Below are positions 1 through 11,542 of a stretch of 64,000 bases of DNA, one piece after another. Source of the stretch: Panulirus ornatus (lineage: Eukaryota > Arthropoda > Malacostraca > Decapoda > Palinuridae); NCBI RefSeq assembly GCF_036320965.1, contig NC_092251.1:2950001-3014000 (forward strand), read 5' to 3'. The notes below the pieces were generated by a model, which was not told where the DNA came from, did no database searches, and worked only from the letters and a program-made list of their open reading frames with translations. Positions within the stretch are counted from its first letter, which is position 1. The number at the start of each line of letters is the position of its first letter. The position numbers were made by a program, and so were the translations under genes.

Positions 1-517
1 TCGTCGTATCTGTCTCTCCCATTACCGACCATGTACTTTTCTTTCTCCCTCTCTATATACCTTTTGTCTCCTCTTCCTACTGTACCCTATCAGCGTCACT
101 TTCTTCTTAATGTTCATCATCATGTTTCCTCTTTTCTTCTTTTCACCGTCTACTTCCTCTTGCTTCCGTCCAATGATTCTACCATCCTGTTTTTTTGTTT
201 CCAACTCTTTCAGGATATGAAAACAATATACCAATCAATAAATAGTATACACACAAACTGCAGACAATATGCCGCAAAATTCGAAGACAAATCGTCAAAA
301 GTTGTTTGGATTCAGAATTACTGTAGAAAAATCCCTCTTCCTATCTCATATCTGAGAAAGGCAACGCTTCTTATAGTCCTTTTAACCCTCTGGTCTGGAT
401 GATGATGCAGTGATAACACCATGGGAGGGGAGAGTCTGAACTTCACTGACGACAGTGATGGTTAGATAGAGATACGAACAGATAGACACAGAGAGCAATA
501 CACGACGAAAAAGGCGG

Positions 518-520
<3 letters not shown>
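1..520. other. Unique sequence, no gene seen
   Basis: The first 200 bases are pyrimidine-rich on the + strand, which gives a spurious hydrophobic frame. The rest is ordinary AT-rich sequence. I see no recognisable protein, RNA or repeat before the GA microsatellite. Confidence 0.6.

Positions 521-580
<60 letters not shown>
521..580. repeat. (GA)n microsatellite
   Basis: About 30 uninterrupted GA units. Together with the next array it makes a false minus-strand Ser-Leu frame. The two arrays are separated by only about 37 bases. Confidence 0.97.
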
Positions 581-583
<3 letters not shown>

Positions 584-617
584 GGGGGCAGACAGAGTTA
601 CAAAGAAAGAAGCAGCC

Positions 618-620
618 AGA

Positions 621-690
<70 letters not shown>
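618..690. repeat. (GA)n microsatellite, one GGG interruption
   Basis: A second GA run after a short unique spacer. The interruption GAGGGAGA near its left end suggests the two runs have diverged or are partly independent. Confidence 0.96.
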
Positions 691-2364
691 CAATGCCTGT
701 GGTGGAGTTTGCCCTCTGACATTTCTTCCTTTACCCAGTTCTCCTACATTGCAAATGTTATTGGAATGATCCTCCCTCTGCCTGCAGGATGCAGTCTCAC
801 TCAGCAGTCATGTAATCTCACGCTGGATCCTAAATGACACGGTTTTTGGCGAAGCAAATTACTTAGACTTCGTTAATTTACATCTCCGGCTCGACTGCAG
901 TTTTGCATATGCTGATACAAGGGTGATCATCATTAACAGGAATTTTCATAATTCTCTCGAGTTATATGAACGAATATGTGATGAAGTTAATCCAAGAACT
1001 TCATCAAGGTAATGATAATTTCAGATGTGTTCTTTTATGAAAGGAATTAATATAATGTGATCAATTTACAAAACATTAACGATTCAGAACATATCTGGTA
1101 TGATATATACATATATTGGTAAGAATATATGGATATCTTAAGATCACACTAAAACGATTAAGATGATATTGAAGATTTCTGCTATCTTGGGTGTTTCTAT
1201 CAACCTTTTTTCTATATCAAATGAAGTACTCAAAATTTAGCTTTGAATTTTCGGTGAGTAAGCTTTGTGTATTCAGGTATGCTAACTATCGTTGTACATT
1301 TATCATAATCTACGTTTACAGTTTTATCTATGAGTCATATCGCTACTCATATTCACAGGTTACCTTTCCTTGTCTGACCTCCATCAATTACCCGTATCTA
1401 CACCATTTTTTATTCATACTTTTATTCTTATCCTTCTACGCCACCTTCTTTTCCCAACCTTCCTTTTCCTTCCGCTTTCTCCACATAAACTTTCCCGATC
1501 ACCCTTCCCACATCCGTCTCTTCCATATGATTAAAACCATCACAGGACTTTCTCGTCCCTCAGGATTTCAACCGTTCCTCACGATTCACACGTATCCTCA
1601 CGCCTCTCTCTCTCTCTCTGTCCTCTCGTTTCCCTCCGTAGTCTTTAAAATCCTCCGTCTTCACAGCCTCCACACTCCGTCCATCATTCAACCACTGCGC
1701 ACCCAAGGTTCGTCCTGCACACCCAGGCTTGGGTAAATTATTATGTGTTCCGACAAACTCCGCCACCTTCGCAGACTCGTTCAGGCACCTACAACTTGCC
1801 GTCAGGTCTTCCTCCTTCGCTCTCTCGCATCTCCAGCGTCCAATAGTGTCATTAAAAAGACTATATCCACATCCAACACACATTCACTTCGCTGTCCGGA
1901 TAGGAACACATCTGCTTTCGTTATGTTCTGTCGTTTGCAACTATTTTCGTCTTCTTCTGCTCTCTTATATCTAAAGTCCTCACCTCCTCATTCGTTTGCT
2001 GAAACCTTCATTCCACTCAAGGATATAAAGTTAAGATTTAAAAAGAAATAACGGTTTGGTATTTGATAGACATTAAGGCGAGACAGTCACAACACGTGTG
2101 TGAATGATTAAGACTGTTTGAAAACCAAACACCATCCATGGGTCATCCAGTTTATCGTAAAAGCTTTTCATTTCTCAATTATGGAACAATGTTTTACTTT
2201 TTTCTTGTATAAATAGCAATGTACGCTGTAACGTTCCTATACTGGTATATAGAGAAAATTTTCAGCGAATAAAGAAACAGGATAGATTTATTTTTTCTAA
2301 CAGAGAATTCAGGCAATGTTGTTCGTATTGTCAATCTCGACTTGTTTACCTTAGAAATTGCGTG
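691..2364. other. Unique sequence with a pyrimidine-rich + strand part
   Basis: No gene is recognised. From about 1340 to 2040 the + strand is rich in C and T (many TTCC and CTTCC words). This explains the long Ser/Phe/Leu frames there without requiring a protein. Confidence 0.55.
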
Positions 2365-2430
2365 TGTGGGTGGGTGGGAGAGTGGGGGGGGGAGGCGAGA
2401 GAAGGGGAGGCAGACTGGGGGGGGGTGACC
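2365..2430 (+). repeat. G-rich tract with several G runs
   Basis: Runs of 7 and 8 G and several GGAGG or GGGTGG words occur within about 65 bases. The + strand could form a G-quadruplex. No repeat unit is clear. Confidence 0.6.
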
Positions 2431-2929
2431 TCGCTTGTGTGACCCAATCTAACAGCAACGCCTTACTGAGCTTCCACGTCCGTGTGTGGTCACACGCACA
2501 TATGCATACAGACATATTCCTTTCATATTCGTACAGTAATAATCATCAGTCACAAAATCATTCATCGACTCAGGATATTATAATGGCAAGAGGCAATATA
2601 TAACTAAGTGTTGGATGTACACAAGAACATAAAATATCAATAGAGCAAATTTCATATGCAGGAAATCATATATTTCTAATTTTGGATATGTGTCATCCTG
2701 TTATTATTTCGAGGGTGAAGAGAACCTTCAGAAAAGTCAACCAGGAGGAGGGGTCTTAGTTACAACAGCGTTCACTCTCTTATTCGACCCAGAGAAGCCC
2801 GTCTGTCAGCCATGTGTAACGAGCAGATATTGTTGCAGATGGGGAGAGAAAGAATGAAATATGTAACTCCGTGTTAAGTATTGCCCTGTAGCCTAGAGTG
2901 TTTATATGTATTCTTATCTATACACATAT

Positions 2930-3045
2930 CCAGGAACATATGTAGGCTTACTTAGATGGCATATGTGGCAAGTCCACATGCTGATGAGTGCATATGTAAA
3001 GGAATCCACATCTAAAGAAGTCCACATGCAGAGGAGTCTTTATTA
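2930..3045. repeat. Decayed minisatellite, unit about 22 bp
   Basis: The word AGTCCACATG recurs with variants (AAGTCCACATGCTGATGAG, GAATCCACATCTAAAG, AAGTCCACATGCAGAGG). Units are heavily diverged. Confidence 0.5.
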
Positions 3046-3061
3046 AGAAATATAAGACGCA

Positions 3062-3200
3062 CATACGATCATAATTATCACATGCGCACATGCAGACACA
3101 CAGCCAAATTTACACGCCAGCACGCACACAAAAAAACACACATGCACACACACAAACAAGCATATATTCATTCACATACAAACACAAACAGAAACGCCTA
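3062..3200. repeat. CA-rich low-complexity DNA
   Basis: Interrupted ACACAC words mixed with CATGCACA. It produces a Thr/His-rich false frame. Confidence 0.6.
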
Positions 3201-4921
3201 CCCTACAACAAATTATATAAATATGCTACACCCACAATGGTATATCAAATTACATGCGTGAACAATCTCACAATAGTGAATCCAATTACATACAAGTTAA
3301 TAATCCCATATTGCGAAACAATTAACTTTTTTCCGAATTAAATTCTTCTAAAGAAGGACAGAAGGGTATTTCTGAAGCTTCTGTAATTCCACAGGATGTC
3401 TATTTGTACCTCATTAGATGGGACGTGAATGCTACGTTAATGTAGTAACTACTATAAAACCGTGTGGCAATCCTTAGAGTAATTAAACTGAAGCATTGTT
3501 GAATATAATCAATACTGCTAAAAATTCGTCCTTACACCATCTTTCTGCAAAATGAGTGCCATTATATTATGTATTAATCTACCGTACGATTCTTTATTAA
3601 ACATCACTGAACTTCACCAGTATTAAAGCCACATCTGTGTCATGGTATCAGGCCTGTGTTACTGGACATCTAACCGCTCTCTGCAACACTGGACGGCAAC
3701 CGTGATCAAATTCATCAAATATTTCGCAACACTTCATGCGCGGTTGAATCAATGTCGATTTAGTCGCCAATATTGACAGTTCCTGCGCTATTTACGCTTC
3801 GATTTTGTAACTTTACTATCTATTTCTCTTTCTTTATACTTCATTATCATCATACTACTTCTTCCTTGCAATCAAAAGAGCCTCTGCCAATGCATCTTAC
3901 CAGGAGAGAAAATTCTGCAATGGCAACGTAATCCAAAGAAGACGTACCCTCATATATCCCTTTCGACTGTTTATAACTATAAAGTTTTTACTCTTTCGAG
4001 AAAACTATTCAAAGTTGTAAAAAAAGAAAGCTTTAATTACAGTCATTTCGTTAAGCATCGAATCTTGTTAATGTAACTTTAATATAAAGTTGTGGAAAAG
4101 AAACATTACACTTTTAGTAAATCTAATACTTTTTGAATAAGCGAGACCCACTGATTTCTTTTTTTTTTTTTTTTTTGCATTTCATACCTGACATGTGACC
4201 CAGTTAACTAAATTCAAGGCTGCTTTTTAGAGATATTAATGCAACATGAAAATACAAGAGAAATGAAAGCTTATGAAAAGGTGATAAAAAAATAAATAAC
4301 TGACTAGTTAATCTTCGTCCTTTTAAAAGCCATAGTGTATGAGGTAACTACTTTTTTTTTTTCTACTGATGAAAGATATTGAGATAATAAACATCTATAT
4401 AAATTGCATGGTCAATATGAAATAAATGTTATTGGCTAAACCTGGTAATAATTTTTGCCATAATTTGCAAATAGCAACATTTGAAAGTTTTAAAAGTGGA
4501 GTTACGTTGTTATTATTAACGGAAACATTATGGGTAATTACGAGTTTATCGCACTTAGAATTCTTTTTTATAATATTGTAATGCCACAACATTAAATGCG
4601 AAACTAGAATCATAAAAGTAACACAGAAAATTGGATTTCATTCACATCGCGCTCCGATAATCCACGAAAGTATACGATCAAGATTCGAGATTTATAAAAA
4701 TCACATTTAAGTATACGATCGAAAAAAAAAAATCGCTCAATTTTTTTTTTATCCTTATAGGAACGAAAAACTTTATGGATAGGTACATAAATATCTTCAC
4801 ACTTTTACACCAGTGGGTAGCAATTACAGCCTTTCCATTACAGTTCTTTATTTAACACGGGTATAATTTTTCCCATGAAAACAATTCAAAATCATTTCAG
4901 TAAATTATAATGCTATTTGCA

Positions 4922-4922
<1 letters not shown>
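3201..4922. other. AT-rich unique sequence
   Basis: No gene seen. It contains homopolymer runs (T17 near 4158, T11 near 4352, A10 near 4721, T10 near 4741) and a short direct repeat AGTATACGATC near 4670 and 4710. Confidence 0.55.

Positions 4923-4923
<1 letters not shown>

Positions 4924-4997
<74 letters not shown>
4924..4997. repeat. (TA)n microsatellite
   Basis: About 36 TA units, uninterrupted. It codes only for Tyr-Ile read-through. Confidence 0.97.
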
Positions 4998-4999
<2 letters not shown>

Positions 5000-6632
5000 C
5001 CACAGAAAATGGAACCAATTCTTAGGAATGCATGCAAAGAAAAAAAGTATCACTTTTCGAACGCCCCAAAAAAATGTTCACAACCCAAAAGACCTTAATA
5101 GGTAATCTTCAAAAATACACTGACAGGAAAAGAAGAAACACACTTGAGGTAATCCACTATAACCTTTGTTTGCCTCATATATTCTCCAAACACACAGAGA
5201 AAATGAAAAACGATATTCAAGTCTCAAATCTAAAAAATGTATGCAAAACTTCTCAATACAATACAGGTCTGGGATTCCGTAATCATTTGAACGATTGAGA
5301 GTCGGCCAAAATTCATTTACCATTTATAATTTAAATGCAATGCCTGAATTATCATTAACCCTTTACAGAACAGAATGATTTGCATTTTAGGGCAAAAAAA
5401 ATGTATTTTACTTAACAGCAAAAATACTTTCCAAGCTGAATATTTTCAAATGCTTTCCAGTCTGATTTTTTTTAGGGGGATGGAAAGGGAGGGGGTAACG
5501 TTTTGAGCTATCTGTATTTTTAATAGAGGAGATTACTTGATTAATATACAAAACCTGATTTATCTACACGAACAATTGTTTTGCTGCTTTGGTTAATAGT
5601 TGGGGGTTGTTGCTGTATGTGTGTGTGTGTGTGTGTGAGGTGTGTGCGTGTGCGCCCTATTCTTTGCATGCCTGTGTCTGCATGTGTGTTATTTTTGGGT
5701 GCTTGCGCTTGTGTTGAGTGAGAATTTATGTGCATACATGTGTGCTTTTGTAGGTCTTTGAGCGTGTATACGTGCGTCGTTGCGCATTAAATCGACAAAG
5801 AGGCCCTAATGTCATTGCGTATACCTCATACTACTGCGTATAACTTCGTATTTAAAGGAAAGAACTAACGGGTAATGGATTTGAATTATAAGTTAGACGT
5901 ACATACTTGATAGCCATTACTATATACTCGTATATCGCCAGAGAACTTCATAAAATCAAGTTTTTTTACATACATATCTATTACATATATATCATCTTCG
6001 AATCTATCAAACCGGAGCTTTCCTAGTATATGGGTTCTTATATATACCAGTTCACTTTTGTATGGTGTATCTCTTAGTTATGATAACGTGATCTGTGGCC
6101 CCAAAGTCAGGGGTCAGATGAGCTGCAACGTTCCTCAGAGGCAAAGGTCATGTTATCAATTCTATGGGTCATAAAGTCGTACATAAGGATTTAAGGGTCG
6201 TCTTTATTTTCATAACCTCTTCCTCTCCATTTTCCCTTCTCAGTGTCTTTGATTGAACAGCAAACGGCATCCCTTCCTTCCCACACTCCCTCAACACTCA
6301 TATTTTTCTTCTTCTTCTTGGGGAGGACAGACTACCTCACCGGAAGTACCCATCATAAGACTCGGTGGGGAGAATAATGGACTGGGTGGGGAGAATAATA
6401 CCCAGGGCGTAATATTCAGCCCCTCTGCCTCGTAAGGATCGACCAGTAATTCGATTTAAGTCTCTTCATTGTATACTTTCGGTCTAATTTGGCGCGTTAT
6501 GGCACTTTGCTCGCTCGTTGGCCAGTCAGCTCACGTGGGGCAAGTTACTCCGGGCCGTGCCGCAGAGGCTGGAGTATATGTTGCTGGTACAGCAGCTGTG
6601 GTCAAGTATGATAAACGGTCCTAGCTCTAACT

Positions 6633-6635
<3 letters not shown>
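4998..6635. other. Unique sequence with a small (GT)n
   Basis: No gene recognised. A (GT)10 run sits at 5617-5637, followed by TGTG-rich sequence to about 5750. A 20-bp word GGGTGGGGAGAATAATG-like is repeated near 6363 and 6386. Confidence 0.55.

Positions 6636-6727
<92 letters not shown>
6636..6727. repeat. Compound (CT)n(CA)n microsatellite
   Basis: About 36 CT units pass directly into about 10 CA units at 6708. The same CT-to-CA junction occurs again at 17665-17785. Confidence 0.97.
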
Positions 6728-6998
6728 GGGCCACAGTCAAGCAAACATTATCTATAGAAGACAAAAAAAGGAAAAAACGATGTGCCTGTCTGTATACCAT
6801 ACACCTTAACAGACATACAACAGAGACTCCCACGTCCTGCCAACAAGTCTTTCTGTTGGCGAGGAAGACCTCAACACTCCCAAACCCCCTCCTCGAAGTT
6901 CTCCAAGGGGCCCTATCCCTTCTGAAAATGTGTGAGTTCTACCGCACTCAGTCGCACATGTTGGTTCTGGCGTGCGACTGTGGGGCGAGCTTTCAAGC

Positions 6999-7065
<67 letters not shown>
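6999..7065. repeat. (GCTC)n then (CT)n microsatellite
   Basis: Three GCTC units lead into about 28 CT units. A short inverted word GAGCTTTCAAGCTC lies just before it. Confidence 0.95.
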
Positions 7066-7067
<2 letters not shown>

Positions 7068-8473
7068 GACATGTACAGCCAGCAGACACCCGCAAACTGT
7101 TTCTCTAACTAGCTGCGACACAGCTTCTCTACTGGAATATACTGTTCCGGCGTGAGGTGTACTCTCTCACCCTTGCTGTCACGGCCTGTAACGTACAAAT
7201 TCGCCACCAATCCTACAGCATCGCACATCAGGAGATGTATCTGTTACGAGGATGCGATTCGATACAACGATTCAACCTAAAGAGACGATGGCTTAAAGAG
7301 TTTGTCTCATTTACCTATAACTAAAACTGGATTTTCTTACTGTTCATCCTGCCTCCCGCCAGCATTGATCATTTGAACGTTTGTAAATGTATCGACAAAT
7401 GTTTGAGGATGTGATGAAATACCAAGACCCGATGTATTTGTCAAGAAGGCGTATTGACCGAGGCACAAAATGTGGGAATTAAAATATATATTTTGCCTAT
7501 AGATCATATTGTTCAAGTTTTGGGCTAAGCAGCCCATTCTATCATATATATATGCTTGTGTGTGTGTGAGGCAGGAAGTGTAAAGCAGGACTAAAATCTT
7601 GCGTCTGTGCGAGGTAATTAATGAAGGAGAGAATGCTAAGGTTCAGTCGAAGAAAAAGAAAGGCTGTGAATTACACTCACCAGACTAATCCCTTGCTATT
7701 AATTGTGCGTCCAAAGCCTCTTACTTCCATTAGACCAATTAAGCCATATGTAAAACGTTTACACGTACGCACAAACACTTACATGAACAGTATTACTGTT
7801 GTCTGTATTTTCTCTGTAAACGCTCAGCCTAATTATCACTTCTTTATCATTAGTAGTAGTAGTACAGTATAAAACATTTATGGGCGTGCTTTATACTACG
7901 GTCACAAGAAAAATCAAACTCGCCAACAAGTGCAGAAACTAACGCATCCTTGCAAGTATTTCCTCTGAGTTTTGAACGTAACTGAACACCGAACCCTTAT
8001 ACACACCTCCCTGATCCGACAATTTAACTTTCTGTAATACACAACGACCACTGCCTGCTAAGTGCTTCAGCGCACTTAGTAGTATCATGCGCGTAATACA
8101 GGAAGGCTTACCAGTTTGCAAGATATTACAAAATAGGATTTCCCCTCAGTTATCACTTCTGCTCAGAAATATAATTCCTTCGTTCAGATTATATAAATAA
8201 TTCTAAGGAAATCAGACCAATGAATTTCAGTCTTCCACATAGCCTAAATTGCAGCCTCGTCGGTTAAGAGTGTTCAAAATTGGTTTCATTTATCTATTTA
8301 CATGATATTCTAGAAGCCTACATGCAACAGTAGGAGAACTCGAACTTGTTAAAAAAAAAAATCGCAGAAAATGAAAGTAAATCTTTTAGAATTGTAGGAA
8401 AATTCATGGAATACCTTGAGTGTAACATCCATTATTTACCTTTTTTTTTTTTAGGTTGGTCTGAATCTTCTGA
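7066..8473. other. Unique sequence, no gene seen
   Basis: AT-rich sequence with a short TAGTAGTAG run near 7852 and T-rich sequence at 8441-8452. Open frames are short and match nothing I know. Confidence 0.5.
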
Positions 8474-8474
8474 A

Positions 8475-8580
8475 TACGACCCTTGAGCATGACGGTGCGA
8501 CCCTTGATCACGACGGTACGACCCTTGATCATAACGGTACGACCCTTGACCGTGACGTCACAACCCTTGAATATGATATC
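8475..8580 (+). repeat. 21-bp tandem array, orientation 1
   Basis: Five consecutive 21-bp units of the form TACGACCCTTGAtcacgacgg, the last two more diverged. Because 21 is a multiple of 3, the minus strand stays open and reads as a degenerate heptapeptide GRTVVIK. Related arrays lie at 8635, 9984, 17043 and 38845. The reading frame is probably a by-product of the unit length. Confidence 0.85.
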
Positions 8581-8634
8581 CTGGCCTTTAACCAAACTTC
8601 TCACAAAAATAAACGAAACAGTCCATCATATCCA

Positions 8635-8703
8635 CAAGGGTCGTAGCGACGTGTTCAAGGGCCCCAGAGTCGTGTTGCAAGTCGTACCGTCGTGTTCAAC
8701 GGT
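8635..8703 (-). repeat. 21-bp tandem array, opposite orientation
   Basis: About three units (AAGGGTCGTAGCGACGTGTTC and variants) oriented opposite to the array ending at 8580, only 55 bases away. The single strand could form a hairpin. The short words TTAACCAAAC (about 8588) and GTTTGGTTAA (about 8702) are also inverted copies. Confidence 0.75.
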
Positions 8704-8925
8704 TTGGTTAACGAGAGTTTAGAGCAACGCCACTCCTGGGTGCCGTACACACACCACCACAACAGACGTGTATCTCTCCTTTAAAACCTTGTGGCAGACA
8801 CGCTCTGTGCCGAGCCTGAGTGACAGCGGCTAAGCATTACACTATTATATTCATTTAATGGAAAAGAAGCGTTGCGTAATATCAGGCGAAAATGGTATCA
8901 ATTAAAAGTTGAGCATTTCCAGAGG

Positions 8926-8929
<4 letters not shown>

Positions 8930-8992
<63 letters not shown>
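8930..8992. repeat. (TA)n microsatellite at SINE 5' side
   Basis: About 31 TA units directly abutting the SINE copy that starts at 8993. Confidence 0.96.
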
Positions 8993-8994
<2 letters not shown>

Positions 8995-9227
8995 TGGAAT
9001 TAGGGGATTAAGAATACTTCCCACGTATTCCCTGCGTGTCGTAGAAGGCGACTAAAAGGGAAGGGAGCGGGGGGCTGGAAATCCTCCCCTCTCGTCTTTT
9101 TTTTTAATTTTCCAAAAGAAGGAACAGAGGGGGCCAGGTGAGGATATTCCAAAAAAGGCCTAGTCCTCTGTTCTTTACGCTACCTCGCTAACGCGGGAAA
9201 TGGCGAATAGTTTAAAAGAAAGAAAAG

Positions 9228-9229
<2 letters not shown>
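8993..9229 (+). mobile_element. SINE-like element, copy 1
   Basis: A 237-bp non-coding repeat unit. The 5' part (about 8993-9060) contains a CTTCCC...GGGAAG pairing and the word GTCGTAGAAGGCGACTAAAA. The middle has a T9 tract and CCAAAAGAAGGAACAGAGG. The end is CGCTACCTCGCTAACGCGGG, then TGGCGAATAG, an A-rich tail and (TA)n. A second, 5'-truncated copy lies inverted at about 14500-14655, which shows it is a dispersed repeat. The 3' box matches the 3' end of the LINE copies at 16372 and 47806, so it is probably mobilised by that LINE. I see no convincing Pol III A or B box in its head, so the head class (tRNA, 5S, 7SL) is not assigned. Confidence 0.75.

Positions 9230-9285
<56 letters not shown>
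9230..9285. repeat. (TA)n microsatellite at SINE 3' end
   Basis: About 28 TA units following the A-rich SINE tail AAAGAAAGAAAAGAAA. The element is thus boxed between two TA arrays. Confidence 0.96.
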
Positions 9286-9287
<2 letters not shown>

Positions 9288-9778
9288 ACTCAAGAAAAGA
9301 TCTATAACTCTCCCTTATTATGATCTTACTCCATCAAAATACCCCTCTCCAACCCCTGCCTCAATGTAAAATATAAGCGTAATCTTGCAGTAAGTGTGGT
9401 CGTTTTTCTACTTCAACTACTTACCAACACTCGACACCATAATGCGAGCATCTTACGCCAATTTTCTCCTTTCTGTTTGGCGGGAAACTCGCCAAGTTTG
9501 CCGTGTAATGTATTCGTGATGCGTTTATTGGGGCGGTGTGTGTGCCGTGTGGAGGCCGGAGGGGCAGGCCTGGAAATATCAATCCGGGTCTGGAACACAC
9601 CGCATGGGTTATACCGGGGGGGTGGCACTTACCCTCCACACCAGTCCTTTCTCTGGGGGAAGGGAGAGAGGAAGGCCTCTCATCTTTCTCTCGGGGTGGA
9701 AGGCTTCTCCCTCTTTCTCTGGAGGAGGAAAGCCTCCCATCTTTAGAAGAAGAGGAAAGGAGATTCTCATGCTTAGGT

Positions 9779-9781
<3 letters not shown>
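9286..9781. other. Unique, partly GC-rich sequence
   Basis: No gene recognised. From 9640 to 9770 there are diverged purine/pyrimidine repeats of the form TCTCTGGAGGAGGAAAGCCTC, suggesting a small decayed tandem duplication. Confidence 0.45.

Positions 9782-9853
<72 letters not shown>
9782..9853. repeat. (CT)n microsatellite
   Basis: About 36 uninterrupted CT units. Confidence 0.97.
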
Positions 9854-9855
<2 letters not shown>

Positions 9856-9983
9856 TCCTGTAACATCAGTATTCATGGTCAGTCATGGGGAAACCCCTTC
9901 AACAATCAACACGATCCTTAATGTTTAAAATGGCTTCTATCACGAGCAGTCTAAAACTGTGAAAGGGACCTTTCACAATCCAG

Positions 9984-10080
9984 TGACCCCTTGAGCCTGA
10001 CGTTTCCGACCCTTGAGCACGACGGTACGACCCTGTCGCACGTCGGTACGTCCCTGGAGCACGACGGTAAGACCCTTTGC
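9984..10080 (+). repeat. 21-bp tandem array, 4-5 units
   Basis: Units of the form TACGACCCTTGAGCACGACGG, diverged (one has GACCCTGTCGCACGTCGG). It has the same orientation as the array at 8475. Confidence 0.8.
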
Positions 10081-11460
10081 TACGTGATGCACAAGAACCA
10101 GGCCATAATACCTTTGTGTCATAACACTCGTCCTTAAAGAGTTGTTATATAAGGCAATTTTCCTTGTATTTAAAATATCGGTAATAGTCATTCACTTCTG
10201 ATACAAAGAATTTCGGAAAATAATACACTACCACAAGTTCTGTCCTCCTCTGAGGGAGTATTTGAGAAGTGTGAAATATTAATTAGCCCTCATTGCATTA
10301 CGCAGAACCAATAATGGAAAGGGTCATCAACATGATGTGCAACATAGTTATAAATGTAAAAGCGACTGTGTTCTAGCCTGGTGTTATTGCTTCACCATGG
10401 TAATGAGATGCTGATGAAATGATGATAATGGCTGATTGGAGATTTAGCCATGCACAGAGGCTTTGAAATTCGATTACATCAGGCCTTGTCACGGAACATC
10501 GCGAGATGGATGTCAACATGTTCATTGTTCATAAGGATTTTGGCTCATGTGGAGAGTCAAGTGTGTGTGTGTGTGTGTGTATGTGTGCGCACCCGTCGTC
10601 AAGTGGAAGTTGCGCCAATGTGACGTGTGTTCAATATGCCTACATCACTAAGCTTGGGAACTTTTCCCATTCTCGTCTCTCTGAACTTCTACGACCAGAC
10701 CCTTTTCAAAAGGCAGACTGTCTCCTTTTTCTTCGTTTTTTCCGAAACGAAGAAATTACTTTTCATTCTGACTGCTTTATCATTTTAATACGTTTATATG
10801 TTTCATTAAAGAGTACAATTGTTCGATACTGGAATACTGAAAACTTTTTCACTCGTATATATATATAATATATACATATAGTGGATCAACAGGGGTCACC
10901 ATCCAGATTAACGAGACTGTTTGCAAAGGTCACAGCATGTATAGCATAAGTAGCCTTCCTTGTGGTGTTATTCCATAACTACCAATAATTATTAAACAAA
11001 GAATTTTCCAACAGAAAACTGGCTGTGGAAAATTTCCTCCTCCAAGTGGGGATAAGATGATGGCAAGAAAATCAAGACACATTTCCACAAATATCAGAGA
11101 AGGAAAACCCCTTTTACTGAGACTACAAGAAAACACACCCATTTGAGCTAAAACACACACTGCGATTATGAGCACAGTGACAGTAAAGAATCCACTTACC
11201 CACTGTGAATAAAAGACTATGTGCAATACACAATAAAAGACAAGAGTCCTGGATATAAAAGATCAGGGAAAACTACTACTAGACTCTGAGAGGAATCAAA
11301 GCCCAGGGAAGCACAGTGTGTGGCATTATATTCTCTGCTCGTGGTGCTCGTTACCTAAGTGAATCAAACTTAGTAAATTGAAGTGCTGTGTTTTCCCAAG
11401 CTCTACGTCTTACCCCGGCAAACCTCAGAACACCAGCACTTTCTTGTCTACAAAATGCAG

Positions 11461-11462
<2 letters not shown>
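10081..11462. other. Unique sequence with short simple repeats
   Basis: (GT)11 at 10559-10580 and a short TA run at 10856-10866. A minus-strand hydrophobic frame at 10930-11226 was examined. It has no family signature I recognise and I do not call it a gene. Confidence 0.5.

Positions 11463-11538
<76 letters not shown>
11463..11538. repeat. (TA)n microsatellite
   Basis: About 38 uninterrupted TA units. Confidence 0.97.

Positions 11539-11542
<4 letters not shown>

Noticed and set aside
462..722. Ser-Leu-rich frame across two GA arrays
   Set aside because: It is a read-through of the (GA)n microsatellites on the opposite strand; the same effect explains the Arg-Glu frames at other CT/GA arrays.
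10930..11226. Minus-strand hydrophobic frame of 98 codons
   Set aside because: No known family or signal peptide pattern that stands out; internal donor- and acceptor-like words do not give a consistent exon.
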